40,720 nt of DNA, taken from Deltaproteobacteria bacterium. Lineage in GTDB: Bacteria; Desulfobacterota; Binatia; Binatales; Binataceae. Made by a program: the position numbers and the translations under genes. The notes under the pieces were generated by a model that saw only the letters and a list, made by a program, of their open reading frames with translations, was not told where the DNA came from and searched no databases. Below, piece after piece: positions 7,569 through 16,722 of the stretch (the first letter of the stretch is position 1; each line of letters opens with the position of its first letter). The DNA lies in NCBI GenBank assembly GCA_021817345.1, contig JAKAVC010000075.1:1-40720 (forward strand). Direction: 5' to 3'.

Positions 7569-9091
7569 CGCATCAAGCCGGAATCCCTGTCGAGAGCGAG
7601 AATTTTAGGTCGCGCGTTATTGTAGTCCTTGAGGAACGCGTCGAACAGTTCCTCGCCGAGCCTTCTCTCGTCGGCGCGCACCGCGGCGTTGTCGGCCTCC
7701 GCGATAGCGTCGCCGATCCGGGCCAGGAATTCGAGTGCCGGCGAATAGAGAAATTCCGCTGTGAAAACCGCCCGATAGTCGAAGACTCCGCCGGACTCGG
7801 CGCGCGAGGAAAACCGCACCTGAAGCCCGCCGTTGCCCTCAGCGACCGTGCGCAGAAAGTCCCCCGCGATCAACCGCCCCATCTGATGGACTACCGGCGG
7901 CGCGATAAGTCTCGGCACCGCGTTCATCCGGCTCTCCATACCGACCGCGCCGTCGCGGCGCGTGTAATCGGCCGTGAACGCGATGTCGTCCAGGCCGAAG
8001 TCCATCCCGAGCCGTCTGACACGGAGCGAGGTGCGCGCGTAATGCGTCCCGCTTTCGATTTTGTCGATCGCGATCGGCGTCCCCGCCGGCCGATACGACG
8101 CGTCGAACGGCGTCAGCATCCCGTCGCGCACCATCATCACGAGCCATATCGTGCCGCGATCGAATCCCGCGCGCATCCAATAATTTCCATGCGAGTCGGT
8201 GAAGTCGCTCTCGACGGTGACCGTGGTCATCACGCGGTTGTAGAAGCGCTCGAGATGGACGAAGCGCTTAAGCGCCTCGGGGCGCACCTCGGCCTTGAAA
8301 TTGACCAGCACGTAAGGTCCGCCGGGCTGGTCGAATTCGTCTAGGACGTTTCCAATCTTCAAGTAATGGTTTAATTTTATCCAAAGCGTTGGCAGGTCGC
8401 GGCTGAAGCGCTCCTCCGCGGCGACATCATGGTGGTTGAACGCGCCGGGCTCGGTGTCCCAGGGCGGCTTGAGATCGCCGTAGGTCTCGCGCAGGACAGC
8501 GGCGCCCGCGTCCACCAGCGCCCCCGCACCGAAAGTGTTGGTTTGAATTTCGCCGCCGAGCTTGCCGACTACCGACGAGATGTCGCCATCCTTCGCCGCT
8601 TCGGGCGAGGGTTTGAGCGTGAAATACGCGGCCATCTGAAACGGCGCGGTCGGAGGCTCGAATTTGGGCGCTGACGTGTAGAGATAATCGTGCTCGAGCG
8701 GCCGGCCCGTCACATAAATTGCGTGCTCGCCGTCGGGCAAGCGTATCCACGGCACGTTGTCGTCGGAATAGAGCGCCGCGGCCCGAATCAGGGTCGATTG
8801 GCGTGGCGGCAACTCGTCGAGGACTTGGTCCAGCGAGGCGGTCCATGCGGGATGGAAGGCTATCTTGCGTTGGAAGGCGAGCTGGCGCTCCAAGAGCACA
8901 AGCGCACGCGCGGCGCGCTCCGGTCCCGGCGGCGCAAGTTCCACGACGGGCGCAAAAAGCGTGCGGTCGGGGGGCGCAAAGCCGGATACCGGCGCCGGCG
9001 TCTGGGGCGCAATCGGAGTCGGCGGTCTGAGCGCTTGCGACCCAGCCCAAACCGGCGCGCCAAGAAGCAGAATCAGGGCAGTGGCGGCCAT
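7565..9091 (-). CDS. Exported protein of unknown function
   Basis: A protein of about 508 residues starting near '[18 protein letters not shown]', a typical Sec signal peptide with cleavage after AWAG or nearby. A Pro-rich segment follows, then a long mixed-structure domain with many aromatic residues and phrases such as '[19 protein letters not shown]'. I do not recognise the family. The ATG at 9091 was chosen because anything upstream would encode arginine-rich sequence and run into the divergent rpmE promoter and gene; a TTG one codon earlier is equally possible. It is translationally coupled to the TonB-C-like lipoprotein gene, so the two probably work together in the periplasm or outer membrane. 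Confidence 0.65.
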   Translation of the reverse strand: MAATALILLLGAPVWAGSQALRPPTPIAPQTPAPVSGFAPPDRTLFAPVVELAPPGPERAARALVLLERQLAFQRKIAFHPAWTASLDQVLDELPPRQSTLIRAAALYSDDNVPWIRLPDGEHAIYVTGRPLEHDYLYTSAPKFEPPTAPFQMAAYFTLKPSPEAAKDGDISSVVGKLGGEIQTNTFGAGALVDAGAAVLRETYGDLKPPWDTEPGAFNHHDVAAEERFSRDLPTLWIKLNHYLKIGNVLDEFDQPGGPYVLVNFKAEVRPEALKRFVHLERFYNRVMTTVTVESDFTDSHGNYWMRAGFDRGTIWLVMMVRDGMLTPFDASYRPAGTPIAIDKIESGTHYARTSLRVRRLGMDFGLDDIAFTADYTRRDGAVGMESRMNAVPRLIAPPVVHQMGRLIAGDFLRTVAEGNGGLQVRFSSRAESGGVFDYRAVFTAEFLYSPALEFLARIGDAIAEADNAAVRADERRLGEELFDAFLKDYNNARPKILALDRDSGLMR

Positions 9092-9123
9092 CAACAGGGT
9101 TCGCGTGAGGCTCCCCGGGTGAA

Positions 9124-9152
9124 TTGTATGCCGCGGCTCGGGATGGTATCCT
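9124..9152 (+). promoter_or_regulatory. Candidate sigma-70 promoter for rpmE
   Basis: TTGTAT at 9124-9129 and TATCCT at 9147-9152 are separated by 17 bases. A start near 9159 would leave a leader of about 25 bases before the rpmE ATG. It lies in the 93-bp gap between divergent genes. Both boxes deviate from consensus. Confidence 0.4.
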
Positions 9153-9184
9153 CGTTTACAGTAACAAGAAGCCGAGTTTGCCAG

Positions 9185-9394
9185 ATGAAACCTGGAATTC
9201 ATCCCGAATACCGCCGCTGCGTGGTGACGTGCGCGTGTGGGAACACATTCGAGACGCGTGCGACCGTGCATGAGCTGCAGGTCGAAGTATGTTCGCGGTG
9301 CCATCCGTTTTATACCGGACAGCAGCGTCTGGTCGATACTGCGGGCCGCGTCGAACGTTTCAAGCGCAAGTACAGCAAGTTCAGCCTAAGTTAG
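9185..9394 (+). CDS. rpmE: 50S ribosomal protein L31 (bL31), zinc-binding form
   Basis: A 69-residue basic protein beginning [20 protein letters not shown]. Cys16, Cys18, Cys36 and Cys39 form the CxC...CxxC zinc site of the C+ type of bL31, and the C-terminal 'RKYSK' region is typical. It binds the large ribosomal subunit at the central protuberance and helps bridge the subunits. It heads a block continuing with prfA, prmC and murA, a widespread order. A pyrimidine-rich gap with a hairpin separates it from prfA, so it may also be transcribed alone. Confidence 0.95.
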   Translation: MKPGIHPEYRRCVVTCACGNTFETRATVHELQVEVCSRCHPFYTGQQRLVDTAGRVERFKRKYSKFSLS

Positions 9395-9460
9395 CATATG
9401 AGCTCCCGCCACCTCGGACGCTGAGACGCGTCCGGGTGCGCGGGGGATTTGGTTCTTTCC

Positions 9461-9500
9461 GGGAGACTGGAAGCGCCGCCGCGCGCCGTCTCCCAATTTT
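9461..9500 (+). terminator. Candidate terminator or attenuator between rpmE and prfA
   Basis: GGGAGAC (9461-9467) pairs perfectly with GTCTCCC (9488-9494) across a GC-rich 20-base loop and is followed by AATTTT. It lies about 70 bp after the rpmE stop and 30 bp before the prfA start, so it could end the short rpmE message while letting some transcription continue. A smaller hairpin, CGGACGC paired with GCGTCCG, lies at 9415-9434. Confidence 0.45.
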
Positions 9501-9529
9501 ATGCCCGCGGCCAACTCTTCCCAGGGGAA

Positions 9530-10591
9530 ATGCTCGACAAACTTAAGGGAATCGAGGACCGCTTCGCCGAAATCGAGAAGCGGCTTAGCGACCCCGCGGT
9601 ACACGCCAATCAACGCGAATACGCGGCTCTCGCCAAGGAGCGCTCGCAACTTGCGGATGTGGCGCGATGCGCCGGCGAGTATCGCCGCCTGACGGACGAG
9701 ATCGCCGAGCATAGGGCGCTCGCCGAGGGCGACGACGCCGAGCTTCGCGAGCTGGCGCGCTCGGAGTTGCCCGCGATGTTGGAACGGCAGCGCAAGCTCG
9801 AAGAAGAGCTGAAGCGGCTGCTCATCCCGCGCGACCCCAACGACGAAAAGAACGTGATCCTCGAGATCCGCGCGGGGACCGGCGGCGCCGAGGCTTCGCT
9901 GTTCGCGGCGGAACTCTTCAGGATGTACACCCGCTACGCCGAGCATCACGGATGGAAGGTCGAAGTGCTGAGCCTTTCCGAAACCGGCCTTGGCGGAATC
10001 AAGGAAGTCGTCGCCAGTATCAACGGGCGCGGAACCTATTCGCGCCTGAAGTACGAAGGCGGCGTGCATCGCGTTCAGCGCGTTCCCGAAACCGAGGCGT
10101 CGGGCCGAATCCACACCTCGGCGGTCACGGTTGCCGTGATGCCTGAGGCGGACGAGGTCGATGTCAGCATCAACGAGGAAAAGGACCTCCGGATCGACGT
10201 GATGCGCGCGTCGGGGCCCGGCGGCCAGAGCGTCAATACCACGGACTCCGCGGTCCGTATCACGCATCTGCCGACCGGGATGGTGATTGTGTGCCGCGAC
10301 GAGAAATCGCAGCACAAGAACAAGGCCCGCGCGCTCAAAATCCTGCGCGCCCGGCTGCTCGAACAGGCGCGCCAGGAGCAGGAAGCCAAAATTGCCGAGG
10401 CGCGGCGCTCGATGGTCGGCACGGGCGACCGTTCCGAGCGTATCCGCACCTACAACTTTCCGCAGTCGCGTGTCACCGACCATCGCGTCAACCTGACGCT
10501 CCATCAGCTCGACCTCGTGCTTGACGGGCAACTCGATCCGATTATCGACGCGCTCGCGACCCAGGACCAGGCGCAGGCGCTCGGCGCCTGA
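9530..10591 (+). CDS. prfA: Peptide chain release factor 1
   Basis: A 353-residue class I release factor that recognises UAA and UAG and triggers peptidyl-tRNA hydrolysis. The catalytic GGQ is at 231-233 in '[13 protein letters not shown]'. The codon-recognition tripeptide is PET at 186-188 in '[15 protein letters not shown]', the P-x-T form of RF1 rather than the SPF of RF2. The ATG at 9530 was chosen for its AGGGGAA ribosome site and the standard MLDKL start; an upstream GTG would add 27 residues without family support. The adjacent prmC encodes the enzyme that methylates the GGQ glutamine. Confidence 0.96.
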   Translation: MLDKLKGIEDRFAEIEKRLSDPAVHANQREYAALAKERSQLADVARCAGEYRRLTDEIAEHRALAEGDDAELRELARSELPAMLERQRKLEEELKRLLIPRDPNDEKNVILEIRAGTGGAEASLFAAELFRMYTRYAEHHGWKVEVLSLSETGLGGIKEVVASINGRGTYSRLKYEGGVHRVQRVPETEASGRIHTSAVTVAVMPEADEVDVSINEEKDLRIDVMRASGPGGQSVNTTDSAVRITHLPTGMVIVCRDEKSQHKNKARALKILRARLLEQARQEQEAKIAEARRSMVGTGDRSERIRTYNFPQSRVTDHRVNLTLHQLDLVLDGQLDPIIDALATQDQAQALGA

Positions 10592-10600
10592 GCAACGGCG

Positions 10601-11467
10601 ATGGAACCGGGAGAGCTTCAAGGCGAGCCTCGGTCTTTGCCCGAGGTCCTCGCGCAGGCAACCGCGCGCCTTAAGCGGGCCGGCGTGCAAACGCCGCGGC
10701 TTGACGCGGAGCTCCTGCTCGCCGAGGCGTGCCGCCTCTCCCGCGCGGAACTTCTCACGCGGCGCGAGCCGCTGAGCGAATCCGAGTCGGAGCGGTTCGA
10801 CGCGATGCTCTCGCGACGCGGGAGGCGCGAGCCGCTTGCCTATATCCTCGGGCGCAAGGAATTCTTCTCGCTCGATTTCGAAGTAAATCCGCAGGTCCTG
10901 ATTCCGCGTCCTGAGACCGAGACGCTTGCCGCCGCCGCGCTCGATTTTCTGAAGGCGCGAGGCGAAGCGCGCGTGCTCGATATCGGAACCGGCTCGGGAA
11001 TTCTCGCCGTAACGCTTGCGGTGAGCGAGCCGCGTGCGCGAATCGTCGCGACCGACGTCTCAAGCGGCGCGCTCAAAGTCGCGCGGCGAAACGCGCGGCG
11101 TAATCGATGCGCCGAGCGAATCGAATTTCTCCGGGCCGACCTGTTTCCGCCCGGCGCCGAGCGCTTCGACTTGGTCGTGTCGAATCCGCCGTATATAGAG
11201 GATCAATTAATCGACGCTCTTGCGCCCGAGGTCGCGCGTTTCGAGCCGCGCACGGCGCTCGCGGGCGGCGCGGACGGGCTTGATTTTTATCGGCGGATTG
11301 GAGCGCGCGCTCGAACGAGGCTCAATCCCGACGGCGCGCTGATGGTGGAGATTGGAGCGGGGCAGGGTGCAAAGGTTGGCGAAATTTTCGAGCGCTCCGG
11401 ATTGAAAGTTGTCGCGGTGCTCCGCGACCTGGCCGGAATCGAGCGAGTGGTTCACGCTCGGGCGTGA
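10601..11467 (+). CDS. prmC: Release factor glutamine N5-methyltransferase
   Basis: A 288-residue SAM-dependent methyltransferase that modifies the GGQ glutamine of release factors. An N-terminal helical substrate-binding domain (about 15-100) precedes the Rossmann domain. 'DIGTGSG' at 127-133 binds SAM and 'NPPY' at 195-198 is the amide-methylating active-site motif. 'IPRPETE' at 101-107 is also typical of HemK/PrmC. It starts 9 bp after prfA and ends 16 bp before murA, so all are likely in one transcript. The ribosome site is weak, suggesting translational coupling. Confidence 0.95.
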   Translation: MEPGELQGEPRSLPEVLAQATARLKRAGVQTPRLDAELLLAEACRLSRAELLTRREPLSESESERFDAMLSRRGRREPLAYILGRKEFFSLDFEVNPQVLIPRPETETLAAAALDFLKARGEARVLDIGTGSGILAVTLAVSEPRARIVATDVSSGALKVARRNARRNRCAERIEFLRADLFPPGAERFDLVVSNPPYIEDQLIDALAPEVARFEPRTALAGGADGLDFYRRIGARARTRLNPDGALMVEIGAGQGAKVGEIFERSGLKVVAVLRDLAGIERVVHARA

Positions 11468-11483
11468 CCCGTCGGAGGCGGCG

Positions 11484-12743
11484 ATGGACAAGATGATCAT
11501 CAGGGGAGGCGTGAGACTGGCGGGCGAGGTCTCCGTCAGCGGCAGCAAAAACGCGAGCCTGCCGATCCTGATGGCGGCGTTGCTGACTGACGAGCCGGTT
11601 GTGATTCGCAACGTTCCCCGCCTTCGCGACGTCGCAACCGCGCTCGCGCTGCTCCGGGGACTCGGCGTCGAGAGCCGATGGACCGGCGAGCATGAGATCG
11701 AACTGTGCGCCGCGCGCGTGACTTCGCATGAAGCGCCCTACGAGATGGTCAAGACGATGCGAGCGTCGTTCGTCGTGCTCGGACCGCTGCTCGCCCGCAC
11801 GGGACGCGCGCGGGTTTCGACGCCCGGCGGATGCGCGATCGGCGCGCGCCCGGTGAATCTCCATATCAGCGGAATCCGCTCGCTCGGCGCTCGCGTCCAG
11901 CTTCGCCACGGCTACGTCGAGGCGCACGCCGAGCGTCTTTCGGGCGCCCGAATCTGGCTCGACACGCCCTCGGTCGGCGCCACGGAAAACATCATGATGG
12001 CCGCGGTGCGCGCTCGCGGACGGACTCAGATCGAGAACGCGGCTCGCGAACCCGAGGTGCAGGACCTGGCCAGGTTTCTTGCCGCGATGGGCGCGAAGAT
12101 AGAGGGCGCGGGCAGCCACGTGATCGAGATCGAAGGCGTCGAGCGCCTGCGCGGCGCGGAGCATGCGGTTATCGCCGACAGAATCGAGGCCGGCTCGCTT
12201 GCGATCGCCGCCGCGATAACCGGCGGCGACGTCACGATTCGCCACGCGCCCAACGAGCAACTGGACGCCGTTCTCACCAAGCTTCGCGAGATGGGAGTCG
12301 CGCTCGCGGTCGAGGACGATACGCTTCGGGTCAGCGCCGGCGCGCCCGCGCTTCGTCCGGTTGAGCTTCGCACCCTGCCGTATCCCGGTTTTCCGACCGA
12401 TCTTCAGGCGCAGATGATGGCGCTGGTGACGCAGGCCGCCGGCACTTCGGTTATCACCGAAACGATTTTCGAAAACCGGTTCATGCACGCGCTGGAACTG
12501 ATGCGCATGGGCGCGGATATCGTAATGAAGGGTCCCACCGCGGTCGTGCGCGGCGGCGCGCGGCTTCAGGGCGCGCCCGTGATGGCGACCGATCTGCGCG
12601 CGAGCATGAGCCTCATCCTGGCTGGTCTCGCCGCCGAAAACACCACCGAGATAAGCCGCGTGTACCATCTGGACCGCGGTTACGAGGCGCTCGACAGCAA
12701 ACTCGCCTCGCTTGGCGCGCGGATTGAACGGGTCAATGAATAG
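11484..12743 (+). CDS. murA: UDP-N-acetylglucosamine 1-carboxyvinyltransferase
   Basis: A 419-residue enzyme that transfers enolpyruvate from PEP to UDP-GlcNAc, the first committed step of peptidoglycan synthesis, in the cytoplasm. Lys22 in 'SGSKNASLPI' and the active-site Cys117 in 'TPGGCAIGARPVNLH' are present; having Cys rather than Asp there predicts fosfomycin sensitivity. The ATG at 11484 follows GGAGGCG. An in-frame ATG 75 bases upstream lies within prmC and is not supported. Its end overlaps the likely hisD start. Confidence 0.96.
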   Translation: MDKMIIRGGVRLAGEVSVSGSKNASLPILMAALLTDEPVVIRNVPRLRDVATALALLRGLGVESRWTGEHEIELCAARVTSHEAPYEMVKTMRASFVVLGPLLARTGRARVSTPGGCAIGARPVNLHISGIRSLGARVQLRHGYVEAHAERLSGARIWLDTPSVGATENIMMAAVRARGRTQIENAAREPEVQDLARFLAAMGAKIEGAGSHVIEIEGVERLRGAEHAVIADRIEAGSLAIAAAITGGDVTIRHAPNEQLDAVLTKLREMGVALAVEDDTLRVSAGAPALRPVELRTLPYPGFPTDLQAQMMALVTQAAGTSVITETIFENRFMHALELMRMGADIVMKGPTAVVRGGARLQGAPVMATDLRASMSLILAGLAAENTTEISRVYHLDRGYEALDSKLASLGARIERVNE

Positions 12744-14067
12744 GTCCGTCGCGATGAAGGTAAGGATTCTGAAATCGGGAACGCCCGCGCTCAAGCGGTT
12801 TCTCGCCGCGATGCTCGCGCGGCGCGGCGGTTCCGGCGGCGCAGAGACGGATGCCGCGGTTGCGGACATCATCACGGGCGTCCGCACGCGCGGAGACCGC
12901 GCGCTTATCGAATACACCGAACGCTTCGACCGCGTGAAGCTCACCCCGAAGCGGCTTCGGGCGACCGCCGACGAATTGAAGCAGGCGCTCGCCGCGCTCG
13001 CGCGCGAGGAGCGCGCGGCGCTGGAACTCGCCGCGCGCCGAATCACCGCGTTTCATCGCCGCACGCTGGAGAAGCCGTTCATCTATCGCGACGAACTTGG
13101 CGTCCGGCTCGGACAGACGGTCCGTCCGCTCGACCGGGTCGGAATCTATGTGCCGGGCGGGATGGGCGCGTATCCCTCGAGCGTGCTGATGAACGCGCTC
13201 CCCGCAAAAGTTGCGGGCGTGCGCGAGATCGTGATGGTCACGCCGCCGTCGGAGCATGGAGAGCGGCCGGCGCTGTTGGCGGCCGCGGCTATCGCCGGAG
13301 TCGATGAAGTTTACCGCGTGGGCGGAGCGCAGGCCGTCGCCGCGCTCGCCTACGGCACCGCGACGATTCGCCCGGTGGACAAGATCGCCGGTCCCGGCAA
13401 CGCCTGGGTGCAGGCGGCCAAACGGATGGTTTACGGCGCGTGCGATATCGACAAGATCGCCGGGCCAAGCGAGGTGCTTGTGGTGGCCGACGATTCGGCG
13501 CGCCCCGACTGGGTCGCCGCCGACCTGATCGCGCAGGCCGAGCACGGCTCCGGCGACGAGGCGGCCGTGATGGTCACGACCTCGGAGCGAGTCGCGGACG
13601 CGGTCATGCGTGAACTCACTCTCGCGCTTCGAGATTTGCCGCGCGCCGAATCGGTCAGGACCGTGCTCGCGCGCCGCGGCGCGTTTGTCGTTGTCAACGA
13701 TCTCGAAGAGGCCTTCGATATCGTGAACCTCATCGGACCCGAGCACCTGGAACTGGAGATACGAAATCCCGCGCGATGGGTCTCACACGTCAGGGCCGCA
13801 GGCGCGGTATTCCTCGGCGGCGAGAGCCCCGCGGCGTTCGGCGACTACCTTGCCGGCCCGAACCACGTCCTTCCCACGGGCGGCTCGGCGCGATTCGCCT
13901 CTCCGCTCGGCGCGTACGATTTCCTGAAGCGAACCAGTATAATCCAGTGCTCGGGCAAGGCCCTTTCGAAACTCGGACCGGCGGTTGCGCGGCTTGCCCG
14001 GATGGAGGGATTCGAAGGTCACGCGCGCGCGATGGAAGTGCGCCAACGCCCGCGCGGGAAGAACTGA
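12736..14067 (+). CDS. hisD: Histidinol dehydrogenase
   Basis: A 443-residue zinc- and NAD-dependent enzyme for the last two steps of histidine synthesis, L-histidinol to L-histidine. It shows 'VGIYVPGGMGAYPSS', 'PGNAWVQAAKR', the Gln/His zinc and catalytic region 'QAEHGSGDEA', the Asp ligand region 'FGDYLAGPNHVLPTGG' and the C-terminal His in 'EGFEGHARAM'. The start at 12736 overlaps the murA stop by 8 bp; an alternative ATG at 12754 has AGGT at a suitable distance. It is followed after 2 bp by hisB. In many relatives hisG lies between murA and hisD; it is absent here. Confidence 0.96.
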   Translation: MNRSVAMKVRILKSGTPALKRFLAAMLARRGGSGGAETDAAVADIITGVRTRGDRALIEYTERFDRVKLTPKRLRATADELKQALAALAREERAALELAARRITAFHRRTLEKPFIYRDELGVRLGQTVRPLDRVGIYVPGGMGAYPSSVLMNALPAKVAGVREIVMVTPPSEHGERPALLAAAAIAGVDEVYRVGGAQAVAALAYGTATIRPVDKIAGPGNAWVQAAKRMVYGACDIDKIAGPSEVLVVADDSARPDWVAADLIAQAEHGSGDEAAVMVTTSERVADAVMRELTLALRDLPRAESVRTVLARRGAFVVVNDLEEAFDIVNLIGPEHLELEIRNPARWVSHVRAAGAVFLGGESPAAFGDYLAGPNHVLPTGGSARFASPLGAYDFLKRTSIIQCSGKALSKLGPAVARLARMEGFEGHARAMEVRQRPRGKN

Positions 14068-14069
14068 CT

Positions 14070-14741
14070 ATGGCGACCAAGCATAGCGAAAAGAGAGGCG
14101 CGCTCGCGGCGGCAAACGCCGAGGCAAAGACCGGGGCCGGTTCGCGACCGCCCAGAATTGCAAGCCTCAAACGCAAGACCCGCGAGACCGACGTAACCGT
14201 CAATCTCGCCCTCGACGGCTCGGGCAAAGCGGCGGTTTCGACCGGCGTCCCGTTTCTCGATCATATGCTCGACAGCTTCGCCCGCCACGGGTTCTTCGAC
14301 CTGGAGATCGCCGCGAGCGGCGATCTTGCCGTCGATGAGCATCACACGGTCGAGGACGTCGGTATCGTGCTCGGAAAAGCGTTCGCCACGGCGCTCGGCG
14401 ATCGCTCGGGAATCCGGCGCTTCGGAGAGGCGATGGTGCCGCTCGACGAGGCGCTGTGCTCGGTCGTCGTCGATATAAGCGGACGCTCCTACCTTGCCTA
14501 CAACGTTTCGATTCCGCAGGAGCGGGTCGGCAGCTTCCAGACCGAACTGGTGCAGGACTTCATGAAGGCGCTCGCCGACAATGTCGGGATGAACCTTCAT
14601 CTGAATCTGGTGGCCGGACGCAATCCGCATCACATAATCGAAGCGGCTTTCAAGGCGCTGGCGCGCGCGATGGATCAGGCGACCTCGATCGAACCTCGGG
14701 TTTCAGGCGCGCTCTCGACCAAGGGAACTCTATCCGCGTGA
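14070..14741 (+). CDS. hisB: Imidazoleglycerol-phosphate dehydratase
   Basis: A 223-residue monofunctional HisB that dehydrates imidazole glycerol phosphate to imidazole acetol phosphate, the sixth step of histidine synthesis. The manganese-binding His/Glu clusters 'DEHHTVEDVG' and 'HHIIEAAFKALA' and the 'FLDHML' motif are intact. Compared with most bacterial HisB there are about 25-30 extra residues at the N-terminus, rich in Ala, Lys and Glu and probably disordered. The ATG two bases after the hisD stop fits operon structure, but a later start is not excluded. There is no fused phosphatase domain, so histidinol phosphatase must be encoded elsewhere. Confidence 0.95.
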   Translation: MATKHSEKRGALAAANAEAKTGAGSRPPRIASLKRKTRETDVTVNLALDGSGKAAVSTGVPFLDHMLDSFARHGFFDLEIAASGDLAVDEHHTVEDVGIVLGKAFATALGDRSGIRRFGEAMVPLDEALCSVVVDISGRSYLAYNVSIPQERVGSFQTELVQDFMKALADNVGMNLHLNLVAGRNPHHIIEAAFKALARAMDQATSIEPRVSGALSTKGTLSA

Positions 14742-14781
14742 GCGGATCGCAACGGCCGCCTGGCCCGAAACGGAATCCGCG

Positions 14782-15519
14782 GTGTTCGAGTCATTCACGG
14801 TAATCCCCGCTATCGATCTGAAGGGCGCCCAGGTGGTGCGCCTGCTCAAGGGCGAGATGGATCGCGCGACGGTTTACGGCTCCGATCCTGCGGCGGTGGC
14901 GCGCCGGTTCGAGAGCGAAGGCGCGCGGATGCTCCATGTCGTCGATCTGGACGGCGCGGTTGCGGGCGAGCCGAAAAATCTCGACGCGGTGCGCGCGATA
15001 CGCGGCGCGGTCCGATGCGCGCTCGACGTGAGCGGCGGGCTTCGCACGATGGAATCGATCGAAAGCGTCATTGCGGCCGGCGCGGACCGCGTCTCGCTCG
15101 GTTCGGCCGCATTCCTGAATCCGCAACTGCTCAAAGACGCGTGCAAGGCTCATCCCGGCAAGGTCTTCGGCTCGCTCGATCTGCGCGACGGCAGGCTCGC
15201 GATCAAAGGATGGGTCGAAACGAGCACGCTCACGGTTGAAGAAGCGGCGCGGCGGTTTCGCGACGCGGGAGTTGCCGCGCTGATCGTGACCGATATTGCG
15301 CGCGACGGGACCGAGAGCGGAGCCAACGTTGAGTCACCGGCGCGTACCGCCAAAACTTCCGGTCTTCCCGTGATCGCGTCGGGCGGCGTGGCGGCCCTCG
15401 ACGACGTGCGCCGTCTCGCGCGGCTTTTCAATGAAGGAATCGTCGGCGTGATCGTCGGGCGCGCCATTTACGAGGCGCGCTTCACGGTAGCCGAAGCGCT
15501 CGCCGCTGCGCGCGCTTGA
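14782..15519 (+). CDS. hisA: ProFAR isomerase (HisA)
   Basis: A 245-residue TIM-barrel enzyme that isomerises ProFAR to PRFAR, the Amadori rearrangement of histidine synthesis. The two catalytic Asp residues lie in 'IPAIDLKGAQVVRL' and 'VTDIARDGT'. Phosphate-binding loops 'DVSGGLRT' and 'IASGGV', then 'VIVGRAIYE', are present. The 'VIPAID' opening marks it as HisA rather than HisF. The start is a GTG preceded by GGAA. The expected partners hisH and hisF are not beside it; an LLM oxidoreductase gene follows after 32 bp. Confidence 0.93.
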   Translation: MFESFTVIPAIDLKGAQVVRLLKGEMDRATVYGSDPAAVARRFESEGARMLHVVDLDGAVAGEPKNLDAVRAIRGAVRCALDVSGGLRTMESIESVIAAGADRVSLGSAAFLNPQLLKDACKAHPGKVFGSLDLRDGRLAIKGWVETSTLTVEEAARRFRDAGVAALIVTDIARDGTESGANVESPARTAKTSGLPVIASGGVAALDDVRRLARLFNEGIVGVIVGRAIYEARFTVAEALAAARA

Positions 15520-15551
15520 CATCGCGGGCGCCCTGACGCGATAACCGCGCC

Positions 15552-16634
15552 ATGGCGCGAATCAAAATCGAACGATTGCTCAATCTCGGCGCTCCCTACA
15601 CGCCCGAGATGCAGCAGGGCGGAAAACGGCCCGAGCCGACCTGGACCACGCTCGCAAGCCAGGTGGCGGAGGCCGAGGCGCTCGGCTTCGATACCGTCAT
15701 GGCGGTCGAAACCCAGCACGACCCATATCTAATCCTGGCGATCGCGGCGCAGCATCCCGCGCGCGTCGAGCTTGCCACCGGGATCGCGCTCGCCTTTACC
15801 AAAAGCCCGGTCGCAACCGCCTACACCGCCTGGGATATTCAGCGCATGAGCGGCGGACGCCTCGTGCTCGGCCTGGGTTCGCAGGTCAAAGGCCATGTGA
15901 CGCGGCGCTTCGGGATGCCGTGGAGCAAGCCCGCGCAACGGATGAAGGATTACGTCGGCGCGATGCGCGCGTGCTGGAAGACGTGGCAGACGGGCGAGCC
16001 GCTCAACTTCCGAAGCGAACACTATAATCTCTCGCTGATGACGCCGAATTTCGCGCCGACGCCGGTGACGAATCCGCACATCCCGGTCCTGATCGCCGCG
16101 GTGCAGGAGCGGATGCTGCAGGTAGCGGGCGAAGTGTGCGACGGCGTGCGCCTGCACGGAATCGTCACGCGCAAATATCTCGACGAGATCGCGTTCCCGA
16201 ACCTGAAAAAAGGTTTTCAGAAAGCGGGGCGGCCGGAATCCGAATGGGCTAATTTCCAGATCGGCGGCGGCGGGTTTCTCTGCGTCGCGTCCGACAAGGA
16301 CTCGCTTGCGCGTGCGGTCGAAGGCCTGAAATCCACGATCGCCTTCTATGGCTCGACGCGTTCGTACCGTTCGAGCTTTGAACTCGACGGATGGGGCGAC
16401 ACGGCGGAGCAGTTGCATCGGCTGTCGGTCCAGCAGAAATGGCGCGAGATGCCGGCGCTGGTAACCGAGGAGATGGTGCACGCGTTTGCGGCGGTCGGCA
16501 CCTACGCGGATATCGCCTCGGCGATGAAGAAGCGGTTCGCCGGCGTCAATCGGCTGAGTTTCGATATCCCGGTTCGCAACGATCACGATCGCGGAGTGTT
16601 GAAGGAAATCCTGCAGGACCTCCGCCGCGAATAA
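15552..16634 (+). CDS. LLM-class flavin/F420-dependent oxidoreductase
   Basis: A 360-residue member of the luciferase-like monooxygenase (LLM) superfamily, TIM-barrel enzymes using F420 or FMN. Family features are 'VAEAEALGFDTVMAVE', 'VELATGIALAFTKSP', 'WDIQRMSGGRLVLGLGSQV' and the late 'HGIVTRKYLDEI'. Overall length and wording match F420-dependent members more than two-component FMN monooxygenases, so F420 use is likely but not proven. The substrate is unknown. It follows hisA closely and may be co-transcribed, yet has no known role in histidine synthesis. Transcription probably ends at the hairpin at 16655-16686. Confidence 0.85.
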   Translation: MARIKIERLLNLGAPYTPEMQQGGKRPEPTWTTLASQVAEAEALGFDTVMAVETQHDPYLILAIAAQHPARVELATGIALAFTKSPVATAYTAWDIQRMSGGRLVLGLGSQVKGHVTRRFGMPWSKPAQRMKDYVGAMRACWKTWQTGEPLNFRSEHYNLSLMTPNFAPTPVTNPHIPVLIAAVQERMLQVAGEVCDGVRLHGIVTRKYLDEIAFPNLKKGFQKAGRPESEWANFQIGGGGFLCVASDKDSLARAVEGLKSTIAFYGSTRSYRSSFELDGWGDTAEQLHRLSVQQKWREMPALVTEEMVHAFAAVGTYADIASAMKKRFAGVNRLSFDIPVRNDHDRGVLKEILQDLRRE

Positions 16635-16654
16635 GCGCAATTGCGATAAACGAC

Positions 16655-16686
16655 GGGCGCCGAGGGTCGCAAGATCGCGGGCGCCC
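16655..16686. terminator. Bidirectional terminator candidate between convergent genes
   Basis: GGGCGCC at 16655-16661 pairs with GGCGCCC at 16680-16686, followed by TTCGCTTT on the plus strand. It lies in the 88-bp gap between the LLM gene and the convergent ferritin-like gene. Confidence 0.45.
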
Positions 16687-16722
16687 TTCGCTTTGTGGTG
16701 ACTTGACGGCGAAGTCCGCCCG

